DNA of 64,000 nt from Alteromonas abrolhosensis (GCF_001953635.1 NZ_MEJH01000003.1:1081287-1145286), one strand, 5' to 3'; positions 1 through 9,594 are shown, counted from the stretch's first letter. Program-made: numbers and translations. The notes: generated by a model from the letters alone, not told the origin.

Positions 1-436
1 CAGTGATCACTTTGCGGCCTTCAACGCCAGTTACTCTTAGCTGAATTCGACCATCATCAAGAAGTAGAATATCGCCTGCTGATACATCGTCAGGAAGCGC
101 TTTGTAATCAATACCTACTTGATTAACATCACCTTCGTCACGGCCTAGTTCAGCATCCAGAACGAATGTTGCACCAACCTCTAAACGAACTGCGCCTTCG
201 GCAAAACGAGCAACACGAATTTTAGGACCCTGAAGGTCGCCTAAAATGGCTACATATTTACCCAAGTTCTTTGCTGCCTGACGAACGCGCTTCGCACGTT
301 CAATATGATCTTCAGCTTGTCCGTGTGAAAAGTTCATGCGCACAGTGTTTGCGCCTGCGGCTATGAGTGCCTGAATTTTTTCAAGAGAGTCGGTTGCAGG
401 TCCTAGGGTGGCAAGAATTTTCGTTCTTCTGGTCAT
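1..436 (-). CDS. pykA: Pyruvate kinase, N-terminal part (cut by window edge)
   Basis: Converts phosphoenolpyruvate and ADP to pyruvate and ATP, the last step of glycolysis and of the Entner-Doudoroff route. Only the first 145 codons are in the window; the gene runs off the left edge. The reading begins [17 protein letters not shown] and continues with VRMNFSHG and GDLQGPKIR, the N-terminal barrel motifs of the family (K+ and phosphate-binding Asn-Phe-Ser-His, then the start of the B domain). The ATG is at 436-434. It lies next to hexR as pykA does in enterobacteria, so the pykA rather than pykF type is inferred from synteny. A HexR-type palindrome lies about 85 bases upstream. Confidence 0.95.
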   Translation of the reverse strand, partial: MTRRTKILATLGPATDSLEKIQALIAAGANTVRMNFSHGQAEDHIERAKRVRQAAKNLGKYVAILGDLQGPKIRVARFAEGAVRLEVGATFVLDAELGRDEGDVNQVGIDYKALPDDVSAGDILLLDDGRIQLRVTGVEGRKVIT

Positions 437-518
437 GTGATTCCGTCGCTGTTTCTAAGTTAGAAAAGACAAAGAGTGATTGGCTACGCGTTTGAACGGT
501 ATACCTGTAATCGCTTTA

Positions 519-533
519 CGTAATTTTATTACA
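519..533. promoter_or_regulatory. Candidate HexR operator upstream of pykA
   Basis: CGTAATTTTATTACA differs by one end base from the palindromic TGTA-AT-TTT-AT-TACA form expected for HexR. It lies in the pykA leader, 83 bases before the start codon. A second copy of the motif type precedes zwf. The assignment rests on the known HexR motif and the neighbouring hexR gene. Confidence 0.7.
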
Positions 534-570
534 GAATAATAGTTGAATTTGACAAAAATGTGAATGAAAT

Positions 571-606
571 AAACAAAAACGCCCAACTGGCTCGACCAGT
601 TGGGCG
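571..606 (-). terminator. Rho-independent terminator of hexR
   Basis: An 11-bp perfect GC-rich stem (arms 580-590 and 596-606, loop CTCGA) is flanked by an A-rich run on the left, which is a U-tract on the minus strand, and by a T-run on the right. It lies downstream of the hexR stop and could work in both directions. Confidence 0.85.
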
Positions 607-674
607 TTTTTGCTGATTTATTAAGCCAATATAAATACGACTAATGTTGGCTAAATGATCATGTGGGAAGAAAA

Positions 675-1526
675 TTACTCACCACGCTTTTCGTAGCGCG
701 AGCCGCGCAGGGTATCTTTCACTCGTTTCAAGTTCTCTCTAAACTTATTTCCACGGCGTAGGGTAAAGCCAGTGGCAAGTACATCAATCAGTGTCAGCTG
801 CGCTATGCGAGAAGCCATAGGCATATACATGTCAGTGTCTTCCGGCACTTCCAGCGATAACACGTAACTGCATTCCTGTGCCAGCGGGCTATCTGCTGAG
901 GTAATTCCTACTACGGTTGCATCATTCATACGGGCAATTTGTGCTATTTCTACTAAGCTTTTAGTTCGGCCTGTGTGGCTAATTAGTACAACTACATCAC
1001 CATCTGAACAGTTCATGCAGCTCATGCGTTGCATCAGAATATCTTCAAAGTACACCACCGGTACATTGAAACGGAAGAATTTGTTTAATGCATCGTGTGC
1101 TACCGAAGCCGATGCGCCTAGTCCGAAAAATGAAATTTTCTGTGCCTGCGTAAGTAAGTCAACAACGCGATTTACCACGTTCACATCTACTGACTGGCGC
1201 GCAACTTCAAGTGACGCCATAGTCGATTCGAATATTTTATTTGTGTATTCGTCCGGACTATCATTTTCATCTACGTGACGGTTTACATAGGGCGTGCCGT
1301 TAGCCAGGCTCTGCGCTAAATGCAGTTTAAAGTCTGGGAAGCCTTTAGTATCAAGTCTTCGGCAGAAACGGTTTACGGTAGGCTCACTAACATCCGACAT
1401 CTTAGCCAGCGTTGCTATACTCGAATGAATGGCCGTTTGTGGGTTAGCTAGAATGACTTCAGCTACCTTTTTCTCAGATTTACTGAATGCCGCTTGGTTT
1501 TGTGTGATTTTTTCTAAAATGTTCAT
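675..1526 (-). CDS. hexR: HexR, RpiR-family regulator of central carbon metabolism
   Basis: DNA-binding regulator that senses 2-keto-3-deoxy-6-phosphogluconate in related bacteria and controls zwf, edd/eda, gapA and pyk genes. The 283-residue protein has an N-terminal RpiR helix-turn-helix (roughly residues 1-77, with SEPTVNRFCRRLDTKGFPDF) and a C-terminal SIS sugar-phosphate domain (about 110-250, with FFGLGASASVAHDA and VVLISHTGRTKSLVE). It is very close to the enterobacterial HexR consensus over its whole length. The start at 1526 (MNILEKI) matches the family; an earlier in-frame start at 1550 would add eight residues with no family counterpart. It is divergent from zwf and followed by a terminator. 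Confidence 0.95.
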   Translation of the reverse strand: MNILEKITQNQAAFSKSEKKVAEVILANPQTAIHSSIATLAKMSDVSEPTVNRFCRRLDTKGFPDFKLHLAQSLANGTPYVNRHVDENDSPDEYTNKIFESTMASLEVARQSVDVNVVNRVVDLLTQAQKISFFGLGASASVAHDALNKFFRFNVPVVYFEDILMQRMSCMNCSDGDVVVLISHTGRTKSLVEIAQIARMNDATVVGITSADSPLAQECSYVLSLEVPEDTDMYMPMASRIAQLTLIDVLATGFTLRRGNKFRENLKRVKDTLRGSRYEKRGE

Positions 1527-1608
1527 ACAGATATAGCAATTAGTTAGCACAATTTATTGTAAGGTACACCTGTAATAGTACCCAATGTGACGTCTGTGAC
1601 AAGAAAAA

Positions 1609-1623
1609 TGTAATTTTTTGACA
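1609..1623. promoter_or_regulatory. Possible weak HexR site in the hexR-zwf intergenic region
   Basis: TGTAATTTTTTGACA matches the HexR palindrome type at 13 of 15 positions. It lies 83 bases before hexR and 188 before zwf, so it would suit autoregulation. The run of T makes a chance match possible. Confidence 0.35.
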
Positions 1624-1703
1624 ATTTTTGTTATTTCAATCGGGTTAAATGAGGGTAAACTGAGGGAAACAGTAAAGATTCAGATCCTATAGTTGGTACA
1701 AGT

Positions 1704-1718
1704 TGTAATTTTACTACA
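1704..1718. promoter_or_regulatory. HexR operator upstream of zwf
   Basis: TGTAATTTTACTACA is a near-perfect 15-bp palindrome of the HexR type (TGTA ends, AT-rich centre, TACA). It lies 92 bases before the zwf start. HexR bound here would repress the zwf-pgl-edd-glk-eda operon until keto-deoxy-phosphogluconate accumulates. The inference comes from the motif and the adjacent hexR gene. Confidence 0.8.
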
Positions 1719-1810
1719 TTTGGTGTTAACTATACGGTAAAAATAGTCGTTAGTGTTGTAAATAACTGTACAATACGCCGCGGACACATACATTTAAAAG
1801 GTCGACGAAT

Positions 1811-3304
1811 ATGGTATTGGATAATTCCTACGAACCCTGTGATTTTGTACTTTTCGGTACACTGGGAGATCTTTCACGACGCAAGTTGTTGCCTTCTTTA
1901 TATCAGCTTGAAAAAGCAAACTTGATGCACCCAGACACCACTATTGTAGGTGTTGCGCGTCAAGAAATGGAGCTGGATGCCTATATTGAAGAAGTTCACG
2001 CCAATCTTATCAAGTTTGGTGAAAAGAACTTGTGTGAAGCCACTTGGGAAAAAATGAAAGCGCGTTTGCACTATGCATGCGTAGACATGAAGGACGTTGA
2101 AAGCTACTGCGTACTTGATGATCACGTTGACCCAAGTCGTACCATGGTTTGTTACCTAGCAACTCCGCCAGCTATATACGGTGACATTTGTCGCGGTCTG
2201 CACAGCTGCAAAATTATCGACTCAAGTGTTCGCGTTGTGCTTGAAAAGCCAATCGGTCACGACCTGGCATCGTCTAAGGTTATTAACGAACAGGTTGCTG
2301 AGTACTTTGACGAAAAGCAAATTTACCGTATTGACCATTACTTAGGTAAAGAAACCGTTCTTAACCTTGTATCACTGCGTTTTGCCAACTCGATTTTCGC
2401 CACTAACTGGGATCACAACTGCATTGACCATGTTCAAATTTCAGTTGCGGAGTCAGTGGGTATAGAAGGGCGTTGGGGTTACTTTGACGACGCAGGTCAA
2501 ATGCGAGACATGGTGCAAAACCACTTGCTACAAATTCTGAGCTTGGTGGCGATGGAGCCTCCAACAACACTTGATGCCGACAGCATTCGAGATGAAAAGC
2601 TCAAAGTGCTTAAAGCGCTTCGTCCTATCAACTCGTTTAATATTAACGAAAGCACAGTTCGCGGTCAGTATACGTCTGGCTTTGTAAAGGGCGAGGAAGT
2701 GCCTGGATACCTTGAAGAAGAAGGTGCCAATACGCAAAGTAAAACTGAAACCTTTGTTGCGATTAAAGCGGAAATTGATAACTGGCGTTGGGCTGGTGTG
2801 CCGTTCTACCTACGCACAGGTAAGCGCATGCCAACTAAGGTGAGTGAAGTTGTTATCTACTTCAAGCGTCAGCCGCACAACTTATTCGGTGACAGCTTCA
2901 AGAATCTTCCGCCTAACAAGCTGGTTATTCGTCTGCAGCCAGACGAAGGTGTAGAAATCACTGTAATGAACAAAGTGCCTGGCTTAACTAGCTCTGGTTC
3001 TATGGATCTACAAAAATCGAAGCTTAACTTAAGTTTCTCTGAAGCGTTTGCCGACGAGCGTATTCCTGATGCATACGAAAAGCTACTCCTTGAAGTTATG
3101 CTGGGTAATCAGGCGCTATTCGTTCGTCGTGACGAAATTGAACAAGCCTGGACATGGGTAGACTCAATTCTTGAAGCGTGGAAGCAATCGAGTGAGCCAC
3201 CAGAACCGTATCAAGCAGGTACGTGGGGGCCGGTAGACTCTATAGGTCTTCTTGCTCGCGAAAATCGCAGCTGGTACGAAAGCAAAACAGGGAAGAAAAA
3301 GTAA
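1811..3304 (+). CDS. zwf: Glucose-6-phosphate 1-dehydrogenase
   Basis: Oxidises glucose-6-phosphate to 6-phosphogluconolactone with NADP+, feeding the Entner-Doudoroff and pentose-phosphate routes. The 497-residue protein is full length. The N-terminal Rossmann motif (GTLGDLSRRKLLPSLY, from about residue 16) and the active-site RIDHYLGKE segment (near residue 174, catalytic His and substrate Lys) are intact. It is first in a tightly packed operon with pgl, edd, glk and eda, with pgl starting one base after its stop. A HexR-type operator lies upstream. The ribosome-binding site (AAAAGG) is modest. Confidence 0.97.
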   Translation: MVLDNSYEPCDFVLFGTLGDLSRRKLLPSLYQLEKANLMHPDTTIVGVARQEMELDAYIEEVHANLIKFGEKNLCEATWEKMKARLHYACVDMKDVESYCVLDDHVDPSRTMVCYLATPPAIYGDICRGLHSCKIIDSSVRVVLEKPIGHDLASSKVINEQVAEYFDEKQIYRIDHYLGKETVLNLVSLRFANSIFATNWDHNCIDHVQISVAESVGIEGRWGYFDDAGQMRDMVQNHLLQILSLVAMEPPTTLDADSIRDEKLKVLKALRPINSFNINESTVRGQYTSGFVKGEEVPGYLEEEGANTQSKTETFVAIKAEIDNWRWAGVPFYLRTGKRMPTKVSEVVIYFKRQPHNLFGDSFKNLPPNKLVIRLQPDEGVEITVMNKVPGLTSSGSMDLQKSKLNLSFSEAFADERIPDAYEKLLLEVMLGNQALFVRRDEIEQAWTWVDSILEAWKQSSEPPEPYQAGTWGPVDSIGLLARENRSWYESKTGKKK

Positions 3305-3305
3305 T

Positions 3306-3998
3306 ATGGCGTTAACAACTCTATCATTCGAAACACCTGATGCATTGACTGACGCATTTGCGCAAGACTTAGTCAGTATCTTAAAAACAGGTATTAAAAC
3401 TCGTGGTCGCGCATCGCTTGTAGTGAGTGGTGGTCGCACGCCTCTGGCGCTTTTCAAACAGCTAAGCGAAACCGATCTTGAGTGGGATAAGGTTGATATC
3501 ACCCTTGCTGACGAGCGCTGGGTTGAAGAGGGCCACGAGGCCAGCAACACCAGCCTAGTCAAAAATAATCTAATTCAAAATAAAGCCGCAGCAGCTCGTT
3601 TTATCGAATTGAAAAGCGATGCTGATGATGCAAACGAAGGCGTAAATGCTGCAGAGTCAAATTTGGCTAGCATGTCGCAACCTTTTGATGCATTGATTCT
3701 TGGCATGGGGGAAGACGGTCACACTGCATCGCTTTTCCCTTGCTCTGAGCAAGTACTTGACGGCTTAGATATGAGCAGCGGCAGAACCTGTATCGCTGTT
3801 CAACCTACAACAGCACCTCATCAACGTATTTCATTAACGCTACCTGCGTTACTCAATAGCCGTAATATCTTTTTGCATTTAACAGGCGAGAAGAAAAAAC
3901 AAGTCTTACTTGACGCTATTGAAAATGCCACCGAAGCGCAAAAGCCCATCACCGCCGTAGTTAACCGTGCGCCGGTTACTTTGATGTGGGCGCCATAG
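3306..3998 (+). CDS. pgl: 6-phosphogluconolactonase
   Basis: Hydrolyses 6-phosphogluconolactone to 6-phosphogluconate, the step between Zwf and Edd. The 230-residue protein belongs to the NagB/DevB-type family. It shows VSGGRTPLALFKQL near residue 40 (sugar-phosphate binding) and GMGEDGHTASLFP near residue 135, with the catalytic His of the family. The ATG at 3306 follows the zwf stop by one base with GGGAAG just ahead. An in-frame upstream ATG at 3252 lies inside zwf and would add 18 basic residues with no family match, so I reject it. Confidence 0.95.
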   Translation: MALTTLSFETPDALTDAFAQDLVSILKTGIKTRGRASLVVSGGRTPLALFKQLSETDLEWDKVDITLADERWVEEGHEASNTSLVKNNLIQNKAAAARFIELKSDADDANEGVNAAESNLASMSQPFDALILGMGEDGHTASLFPCSEQVLDGLDMSSGRTCIAVQPTTAPHQRISLTLPALLNSRNIFLHLTGEKKKQVLLDAIENATEAQKPITAVVNRAPVTLMWAP

Positions 3999-4007
3999 GA
4001 GACAAAC

Positions 4008-5834
4008 ATGAATCCAAAAATTGCTGAAGTTACGCAACGAATTATCGAGCGTAGTAAAGAAACGCGTAAGGCGTATCTAGAAAAAATTGAGAGTGCACGA
4101 CGTCAAGGACCACACCGTGGTGTGTTGTCATGCGGTAACCTTGCTCACGGCTTTGCAGCATGTGGAACAAGCGAAAAATCTGACCTTCGTTCAATGACTA
4201 AAGCCAACGTGGCTATTGTGTCTGCGTATAACGATATGCTTTCAGCGCATCAGCCTTACGAGACTTATCCTGCGCTAATTAAAGAAGCAGTGAAAGAAGT
4301 AGGCAGTGTAGCCCAGTTCGCAGGTGGCGTACCTGCTATGTGTGATGGTGTTACACAAGGCCAGTCTGGCATGGACTTAAGCCTAATGAGCCGTGATAAC
4401 ATTGCTCAGGGGGCTGCCATTGCGCTTTCTCACAATATGTTCGATAGCGCACTGATGCTAGGTATCTGCGACAAAATCGTACCTGGGCTACTAATGGGCG
4501 CACTAACGTTCGGTCATTTGCCAACCGTTTTTGTACCAGCAGGTCCAATGCCATCGGGTCTTCCAAACAAAGAAAAAGCCCGCGTTCGTCAAGAGTTTGC
4601 CGAAGGTAAAGTAGGGCGTGACGCGTTGCTTGAAGCTGAATCTCAATCTTACCACTCTGCGGGTACCTGTACGTTCTATGGAACGGCAAACTCGAATCAG
4701 TTAGTGGTTGAAATGATGGGCTTGCACCTTCCTGGTTCGTCGTTTGTTAATCCAGGCACACCTTTGCGCGACGCGTTAACTAAAGCGGCTGCGGTTCAAG
4801 CGACACGCCTAACTGACCTTGGCGACAACTATACGCCAATTGGTCACATTGTAGATGCAAAAGCCATCGTGAACGGCCTTGTAGGTCTTCTTGCTACGGG
4901 TGGTTCTACTAACCACACCATGCACCTTATTGCGGTAGCTCGCGCTGCAGGTTACATCGTAAACTGGGACGACTTCTCAGATATCTCTAATGCTGTGCCT
5001 CTTCTTACTCGCATTTACCCGAATGGCTCAGCTGACATTAACCACTTTGTTGCAGCAGGTGGTATGTCATTGCTAATTAGACAGTTGCTTGATGCGGGTC
5101 TATTACATAACGACGTTAAGACCATTTGCGGTGAAGGCTTAGACTTCTACACTAAAGAGCCTGTGCTTAAAGACGGCGAATTAGAATGGCGAGACGGCCC
5201 AACTGAATCTCTTGATAAAGAAGTGTTAGCAACTGTTGATGCACCGTTTAAGCCAGATGGTGGTTTGAGTGTACTTGACGGCAACCTTGGTCGTGGCGTT
5301 ATCAAAACCTCAGCGCTTCGCACGCCTCACTGTAATATCAAAGCTCCAGCGGTTGTGTTTGAAGACCAGTTTGAACTGGATGACGCGTTTAAGTCTGGCA
5401 AGCTAGACAAAGACTGCATTGTAGTTGTTCGCTTCCAAGGTCCTTCTGCGATTGGTATGCCAGAACTTCACCGCTTAACGCCACCTCTTGGTGTGCTTCA
5501 AGATCGCGGCTTTAAAGTGGCGCTAGTTACTGACGGTCGTATGTCTGGTGCATCAGGTAAAGTTCCTGCAGCTATCCACGTGACTCCAGAAGCTTATAAA
5601 GGCGGTCTACTTGCTAAAGTGCAAGAGGGCGACATTATCGAGCTAAACACACAAACTGGTGCACTAACACTGCATGTGGATGATGAAACACTGGCTGCAC
5701 GAGAAGCAGCGCCAGCGAACTTAGCTAAGCATCACGTTGGAATGGGACGTGAAATGTTTGCGGGTATGCGCGCTATTCTGACAGGTGCAGAAGAGGGTGC
5801 ATGTTCACTGTTTTACACGCAGGAGCAAGCATAA
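4008..5834 (+). CDS. edd: 6-phosphogluconate dehydratase
   Basis: Dehydrates 6-phosphogluconate to 2-keto-3-deoxy-6-phosphogluconate, the first committed Entner-Doudoroff step. The 608-residue protein is of the IlvD/Edd family. It has conserved [33 protein letters not shown] and [13 protein letters not shown] segments that contribute cysteines to the iron-sulfur cluster, and the C-terminal [19 protein letters not shown] motif. Length equals the family norm of about 600. A clear AGGAG precedes the ATG. Its TAA overlaps the glk ATG by one base (TAATG), which implies translational coupling. Confidence 0.97.
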   Translation: MNPKIAEVTQRIIERSKETRKAYLEKIESARRQGPHRGVLSCGNLAHGFAACGTSEKSDLRSMTKANVAIVSAYNDMLSAHQPYETYPALIKEAVKEVGSVAQFAGGVPAMCDGVTQGQSGMDLSLMSRDNIAQGAAIALSHNMFDSALMLGICDKIVPGLLMGALTFGHLPTVFVPAGPMPSGLPNKEKARVRQEFAEGKVGRDALLEAESQSYHSAGTCTFYGTANSNQLVVEMMGLHLPGSSFVNPGTPLRDALTKAAAVQATRLTDLGDNYTPIGHIVDAKAIVNGLVGLLATGGSTNHTMHLIAVARAAGYIVNWDDFSDISNAVPLLTRIYPNGSADINHFVAAGGMSLLIRQLLDAGLLHNDVKTICGEGLDFYTKEPVLKDGELEWRDGPTESLDKEVLATVDAPFKPDGGLSVLDGNLGRGVIKTSALRTPHCNIKAPAVVFEDQFELDDAFKSGKLDKDCIVVVRFQGPSAIGMPELHRLTPPLGVLQDRGFKVALVTDGRMSGASGKVPAAIHVTPEAYKGGLLAKVQEGDIIELNTQTGALTLHVDDETLAAREAAPANLAKHHVGMGREMFAGMRAILTGAEEGACSLFYTQEQA

Positions 5835-6787
5835 TGAGCCAGAAGTTTGTGGCTGATGTTGGCGGTACGAATATTCGCGTTGCAAGAGTAACCGAATCAG
5901 GTGTGGCCGACATCAAGAAATACATGTGTAATGATTTTGCCAGCATTGACCTTGCTATTGCACAATACTTTAGCGACATGCCGGAATACAGCTTTTCGCA
6001 GGGCTGTATTGCTATTGCATGTCCAGTATTGGGCGATCAAGTCGAGATGACGAATCACAGCTGGGCATTTTCGCAAAATGCGCTTCGCTCGCAGCTTAAA
6101 CTAGATGCGTTGTTCGTTATTAACGACTTCACTGCCGTAGCGCACTCATTGCCTGTATTAGGCGAAGAGCAAGTGGTGCAAATTGGTGAAGGCACAGCGA
6201 AAGAAAATGGCAATATCGCTGTTTTTGGGCCAGGTACGGGATTAGGTGTTGAACATATCACGATGACCTCATCCGGTTGGCAGACGCTAGACGGAGAAGG
6301 TGGTCACGTAGACTTTGCACCGGTAGATGAAACCGATGTTGTCGTATGGCGTCACCTTCAATCTACCTTAGGGCGTGCTTCTGCAGAAGAAGTGATGTCT
6401 GGTCGCGGTCTACACAATATCTATACTGCGCTAGCCAATCAGGCTTCAGCGCCAGTCGTATTTACCGAGCCCGCTCAAATCACTGACGCTGCGCTAAACG
6501 GTACCTGCAAAATTGCTGAAGCAACGCTTACCCAATTCTGTCGAATTATGGGAAGTTTTGCGGGTAATTTAGCACTTAACATGGCAACCACGGGCGGCAT
6601 CTTCATTGGTGGTGGCATTGCTAACCGTTTCCCTGAATTTATTCAAAACAGCGATTTTAGAGCGCGTTTTGAAGCGAAAGGGCAAATGAAGCACTACGTG
6701 AAAGACATTCCCACCTATTTAATTGCAGAACCTGATCATGGTCTATTGGGTGCGGCTGCATATCTGAATCAAAATACAGCGAGCTAA
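5834..6787 (+). CDS. glk: Glucokinase
   Basis: Phosphorylates glucose with ATP and supplies glucose-6-phosphate to Zwf at the top of this operon. The 317-residue protein is of the bacterial Glk family. It shows VADVGGTNIRVARV at residues 5-18 (phosphate loop), FGPGTGLGVEH and EGGHVDFAP (sugar contact), and TTGGIFIGGGIA in the C-terminal half. The ATG at 5834 overlaps the edd stop and has AGGAGC ahead of it. A reading from an earlier ATG at 5801 would overlap edd by 34 bases and add 11 unrelated residues. Confidence 0.96.
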   Translation: MSQKFVADVGGTNIRVARVTESGVADIKKYMCNDFASIDLAIAQYFSDMPEYSFSQGCIAIACPVLGDQVEMTNHSWAFSQNALRSQLKLDALFVINDFTAVAHSLPVLGEEQVVQIGEGTAKENGNIAVFGPGTGLGVEHITMTSSGWQTLDGEGGHVDFAPVDETDVVVWRHLQSTLGRASAEEVMSGRGLHNIYTALANQASAPVVFTEPAQITDAALNGTCKIAEATLTQFCRIMGSFAGNLALNMATTGGIFIGGGIANRFPEFIQNSDFRARFEAKGQMKHYVKDIPTYLIAEPDHGLLGAAAYLNQNTAS

Positions 6788-6790
6788 ATT

Positions 6791-7435
6791 ATGACAACGA
6801 AATGGAAATACTCTCCAGAGGAAATTTTTGCGGCCGGTCCAGTTGTACCTGTTTTGGTAATCAATGACGTAGAAAAAGCGGTTCCTCTGGCAAAAGCGCT
6901 GATGGAAGGTGGTATTAAAGTACTAGAAGTAACGCTACGTACCCCAGCGGCTATTGACGTGATTAAGCGAATTGCACAAGAAGTGCCTGATTCTCTAATT
7001 GGTGCTGGAACAGTGACTAACGCTCAGCAGCTTAAAGCGGTAGTTGAAGCTGGCGCTAAGTTCGCAATTAGCCCAGGTATGACGGCTGATTTGTTAAAAG
7101 CGGGTATGGATTCAGAAATTCCACTTATCCCTGGTATCTCTTCAACTTCTGATTTGATGAAGGGTAAAGATGCGGGTTATACCCACATGAAATTCTTCCC
7201 AGCAGAGGCTTCAGGTGGCGTTAAAGCTATTAAGTCTATCAGTGGTCCTTTTCCAGATGTGACGTTTTGCCCAACGGGTGGCATTGGTCCAAACAACTAC
7301 AACGAATATTTAGCGCTTAACAACGTTAAATGTGTGGGTGGTTCGTGGCTTGCCCCAGACGACGCAATCGAATCAGGTGACTGGGCGCGTATTACGCAGC
7401 TAGCAAAAGAAGCTGTTGCGGGTGCTAAGCAGTAA
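6791..7435 (+). CDS. eda: KDPG/KHG aldolase
   Basis: Cleaves 2-keto-3-deoxy-6-phosphogluconate to pyruvate and glyceraldehyde-3-phosphate, completing the Entner-Doudoroff pathway. The 214-residue class I aldolase has the Schiff-base lysine in MKFFPAEA (Lys134), the general-base glutamate in EVTLRT (Glu46) and phosphate-binding residues in CPTGGIG. It is the last gene of the zwf operon, three bases after glk, and is followed by a strong terminator. The ribosome-binding site is weak, which suggests coupling to glk. Confidence 0.97.
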   Translation: MTTKWKYSPEEIFAAGPVVPVLVINDVEKAVPLAKALMEGGIKVLEVTLRTPAAIDVIKRIAQEVPDSLIGAGTVTNAQQLKAVVEAGAKFAISPGMTADLLKAGMDSEIPLIPGISSTSDLMKGKDAGYTHMKFFPAEASGGVKAIKSISGPFPDVTFCPTGGIGPNNYNEYLALNNVKCVGGSWLAPDDAIESGDWARITQLAKEAVAGAKQ

Positions 7436-7500
7436 AATGCGATGCTCTCGTTTCTTTTGACAAAATAAATAGTCATTGAGAAACGGAAATAGAATAGAAA

Positions 7501-7535
7501 AAAGGAGACGCTCCAAGCGTCTCCTTTTTCTTTGG
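7501..7535 (+). terminator. Rho-independent terminator of the zwf-eda operon
   Basis: A 12-bp stem (AAAGGAGACGCT and AGCGTCTCCTTT, three-base loop) is followed by a T-rich run. It lies 65 bases after the eda stop. Confidence 0.9.
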
Positions 7536-7631
7536 TTTTTTTAAACATCTTTGTATTTATAAGGAAAAAGCCAGCCTGTTCTCGATGGGTACTTAACGAT
7601 GGAGCAAAACAGCAAGTGGCTTTTGATAAGC

Positions 7632-8633
7632 TCATAATTCTTTTTCACACTCTCCTTGATGTGAGCGGCATATCAAGCCCGTTGTATGCAGGTTTGTCTC
7701 AACGTCTGTATCCAGTAAATTAGAGAGAAAGCGTGCCAACAACCTTTCATCCATTAACGAAGACATTTCCAAGTGATTGAGGTCTGAAAATGAGTACCGC
7801 GCTATATCAGTACTATCCACTTCATCCCAATCGCTCTCTAGCACTACTCTGTCCTGTGGTGATGTGTAAACATAAGTTCGGAGAGGCTTTTCCTTGATAT
7901 TCTTTATAATGTCTATGTCGCTGGCTCTTGTTTTTGCGTTTTGATAAACGATAGCTATGGCGTCCTCGATGTCATGTGTAGATATGAATGATGAGTAGAT
8001 ATTATCTCTGTGCAAAATATTCCACAGTGCCATGGTTGAGTGGCGAAAATTTGTCATTGGGGCAACGAGGTGCAGTTGTACTGCTTTAACCTTGGTTGCA
8101 ACTTGGTGTGCAGCGACTGCTCCCATTGAAATGCCCACTAAATCAACCTTAAGAGGGGCCTTTCTCTCAATTTCTGAAATAACTGGGTCAACGGCGTTGA
8201 GTCCAAAAGAAAAATGGGTGGCGCTATCTGCGCTTTCAATAACTATTACGTCCGCGCCTGTCATCGTACTCAGCCACTGTTGGTGTATAGAGACGATAGA
8301 GGTGGGTGTGCCGAAACCCGGAAATATAAATATCAAATGGCGCTTATTCTTAATAGCAGTACTTCCATTGTCTTCAAAACTCCACACCTTAGTTTCATTG
8401 TTAATGGAGAGAGAAAATTCTAACTGGCTTATTTCTATATCAGATGTCCTTTGTACATTAATGCAGTGGGTACTTGTTGCGCATAAACGTGATGTTTTGA
8501 ACGTTTCAGAGATGTTTCCGCTGACGGGAATCTGATGCTGAGAGGCGATTTGATAGGCGATAAAGTGGGCACAGCCCGTTAAGGAAAACGCCAGCAAAGT
8601 GAGAAAAAAGAGTTTAGCTATTTTAGGCTTCAT
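7632..8633 (-). CDS. Predicted alpha/beta-hydrolase lipoprotein
   Basis: I do not recognise a named family. The 333-residue protein starts with a lipoprotein signal (hydrophobic core, then SLTGC with the lipidated Cys21), so it should be anchored in the envelope. The body has alpha/beta-hydrolase hallmarks: a PGFGTP oxyanion loop near residue 105, a nucleophile elbow GISMG with Ser169, a later Asp in SPQDRV and a His in LNHLEM near the C terminus. These form a plausible Ser-Asp-His triad. The start at 8633 gives the cleanest signal peptide; an ATG at 8648 adds five residues, and the frame stays open further upstream to 8783. No strong ribosome-binding site is visible. Substrate unknown. Confidence 0.75.
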   Translation of the reverse strand: MKPKIAKLFFLTLLAFSLTGCAHFIAYQIASQHQIPVSGNISETFKTSRLCATSTHCINVQRTSDIEISQLEFSLSINNETKVWSFEDNGSTAIKNKRHLIFIFPGFGTPTSIVSIHQQWLSTMTGADVIVIESADSATHFSFGLNAVDPVISEIERKAPLKVDLVGISMGAVAAHQVATKVKAVQLHLVAPMTNFRHSTMALWNILHRDNIYSSFISTHDIEDAIAIVYQNAKTRASDIDIIKNIKEKPLRTYVYTSPQDRVVLESDWDEVDSTDIARYSFSDLNHLEMSSLMDERLLARFLSNLLDTDVETNLHTTGLICRSHQGECEKEL

Positions 8634-8742
8634 TCCGTTGAACACCATATTTTCGATTAAGTTATTCGATGCGAATATTTGATTAAATTTGCATTTGTAG
8701 TGAGGCTCCATTAGCCCCACTGCAAAAATTGGTAAAGGTGAC

Positions 8743-9594
8743 TTATCGCGGAGCGATAGTTTGTTTAAGCGTGTGGCTAGCACCGGGGGACAGTGTCTTT
8801 CCCTGAGTTAGCGATGTTTCTACGCACAACATGTGCTTATAGCCAAACGGGTCCATGTCTGAAATAGACGCTGCGCCTAACCATGGGTTCCATACAACCA
8901 AAGAGTCATTACCGTCAGATATTACTTCTGTAAACACGCTGCCTTCAACTTCAATCTCAGCAGTTTTAATCGGCGCAATGTGAATGCGGTCTGTTTCACC
9001 TGTAATCGTGTATGGACTTGGTGTTGTCTTTAATCCCCAGTCGTCAAGTTTGTCTTTATACTGACCTTCTATGCCATTTATTTGTGTATGTTGAATGTGA
9101 TCAACATGAAAGTACGTATGAAGCGCACAATTAAATTCAAAGGGGGCAACGCCGATATTTTCAGTGATTAAAGACACGTCCATTGTTTTACCAACAGAGA
9201 TTACCATGGTCACATTACAATCATTCTCAAAGCCTTCCGCTCGAGTAAAGCTTGGCGAAAGGGTAATTGTTGTTCCGGTGTCTGTATCTTCTGAATTGAC
9301 CAGCTTCCATACCTGTGTTCTTAAAAAACCATGTGCGGGTAGGGCGCCTTTTTCTCGACCGTGATCGTCGCTAAACCAAGGCCAGCATACCGGAATACCA
9401 CCGCGAATTGGTCGCTCTCCATTTAAGTAAGCATGGGGGCTTACCCAAAGACGCTCTCTACCATCGCTTTTAGGCACATATGACAAGATATGACCGCCAA
9501 ATAAGCTAATACGCGCAGAGGCAAATGCGTTATCTACGTCTAAAAAGGTAAGTCCATTAGACTCGCTAACGGTTACTGAACTAACAGGTGGCAT
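8743..9594 (-). CDS. yeaD: D-hexose-6-phosphate mutarotase (YeaD-like)
   Basis: Aldose-1-epimerase-family enzyme predicted to interconvert the alpha and beta anomers of glucose-6-phosphate. The 283-residue protein has the family GGIPVCWPWF motif near residue 65, FNCALHTYFHV with the catalytic His near residue 160, and a late VVWNPW segment with the partner acid nearby. An excellent ribosome-binding site (AAGGAGG) precedes the ATG at 9594. It is downstream of gapA but separated from it by a terminator. The gapA-yeaD pairing matches the enterobacterial order. Confidence 0.9.
   Translation of the reverse strand: MPPVSSVTVSESNGLTFLDVDNAFASARISLFGGHILSYVPKSDGRERLWVSPHAYLNGERPIRGGIPVCWPWFSDDHGREKGALPAHGFLRTQVWKLVNSEDTDTGTTITLSPSFTRAEGFENDCNVTMVISVGKTMDVSLITENIGVAPFEFNCALHTYFHVDHIQHTQINGIEGQYKDKLDDWGLKTTPSPYTITGETDRIHIAPIKTAEIEVEGSVFTEVISDGNDSLVVWNPWLGAASISDMDPFGYKHMLCVETSLTQGKTLSPGASHTLKQTIAPR

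Noticed and set aside
973..1278. 101-codon plus-strand open frame
   Set aside because: Lies wholly inside hexR on the opposite strand, with Ser/Thr-rich composition and no ribosome-binding site.
8032..8535. 167-codon plus-strand open frame
   Set aside because: Antisense shadow of the hydrolase lipoprotein, which has a signal peptide and an intact triad.
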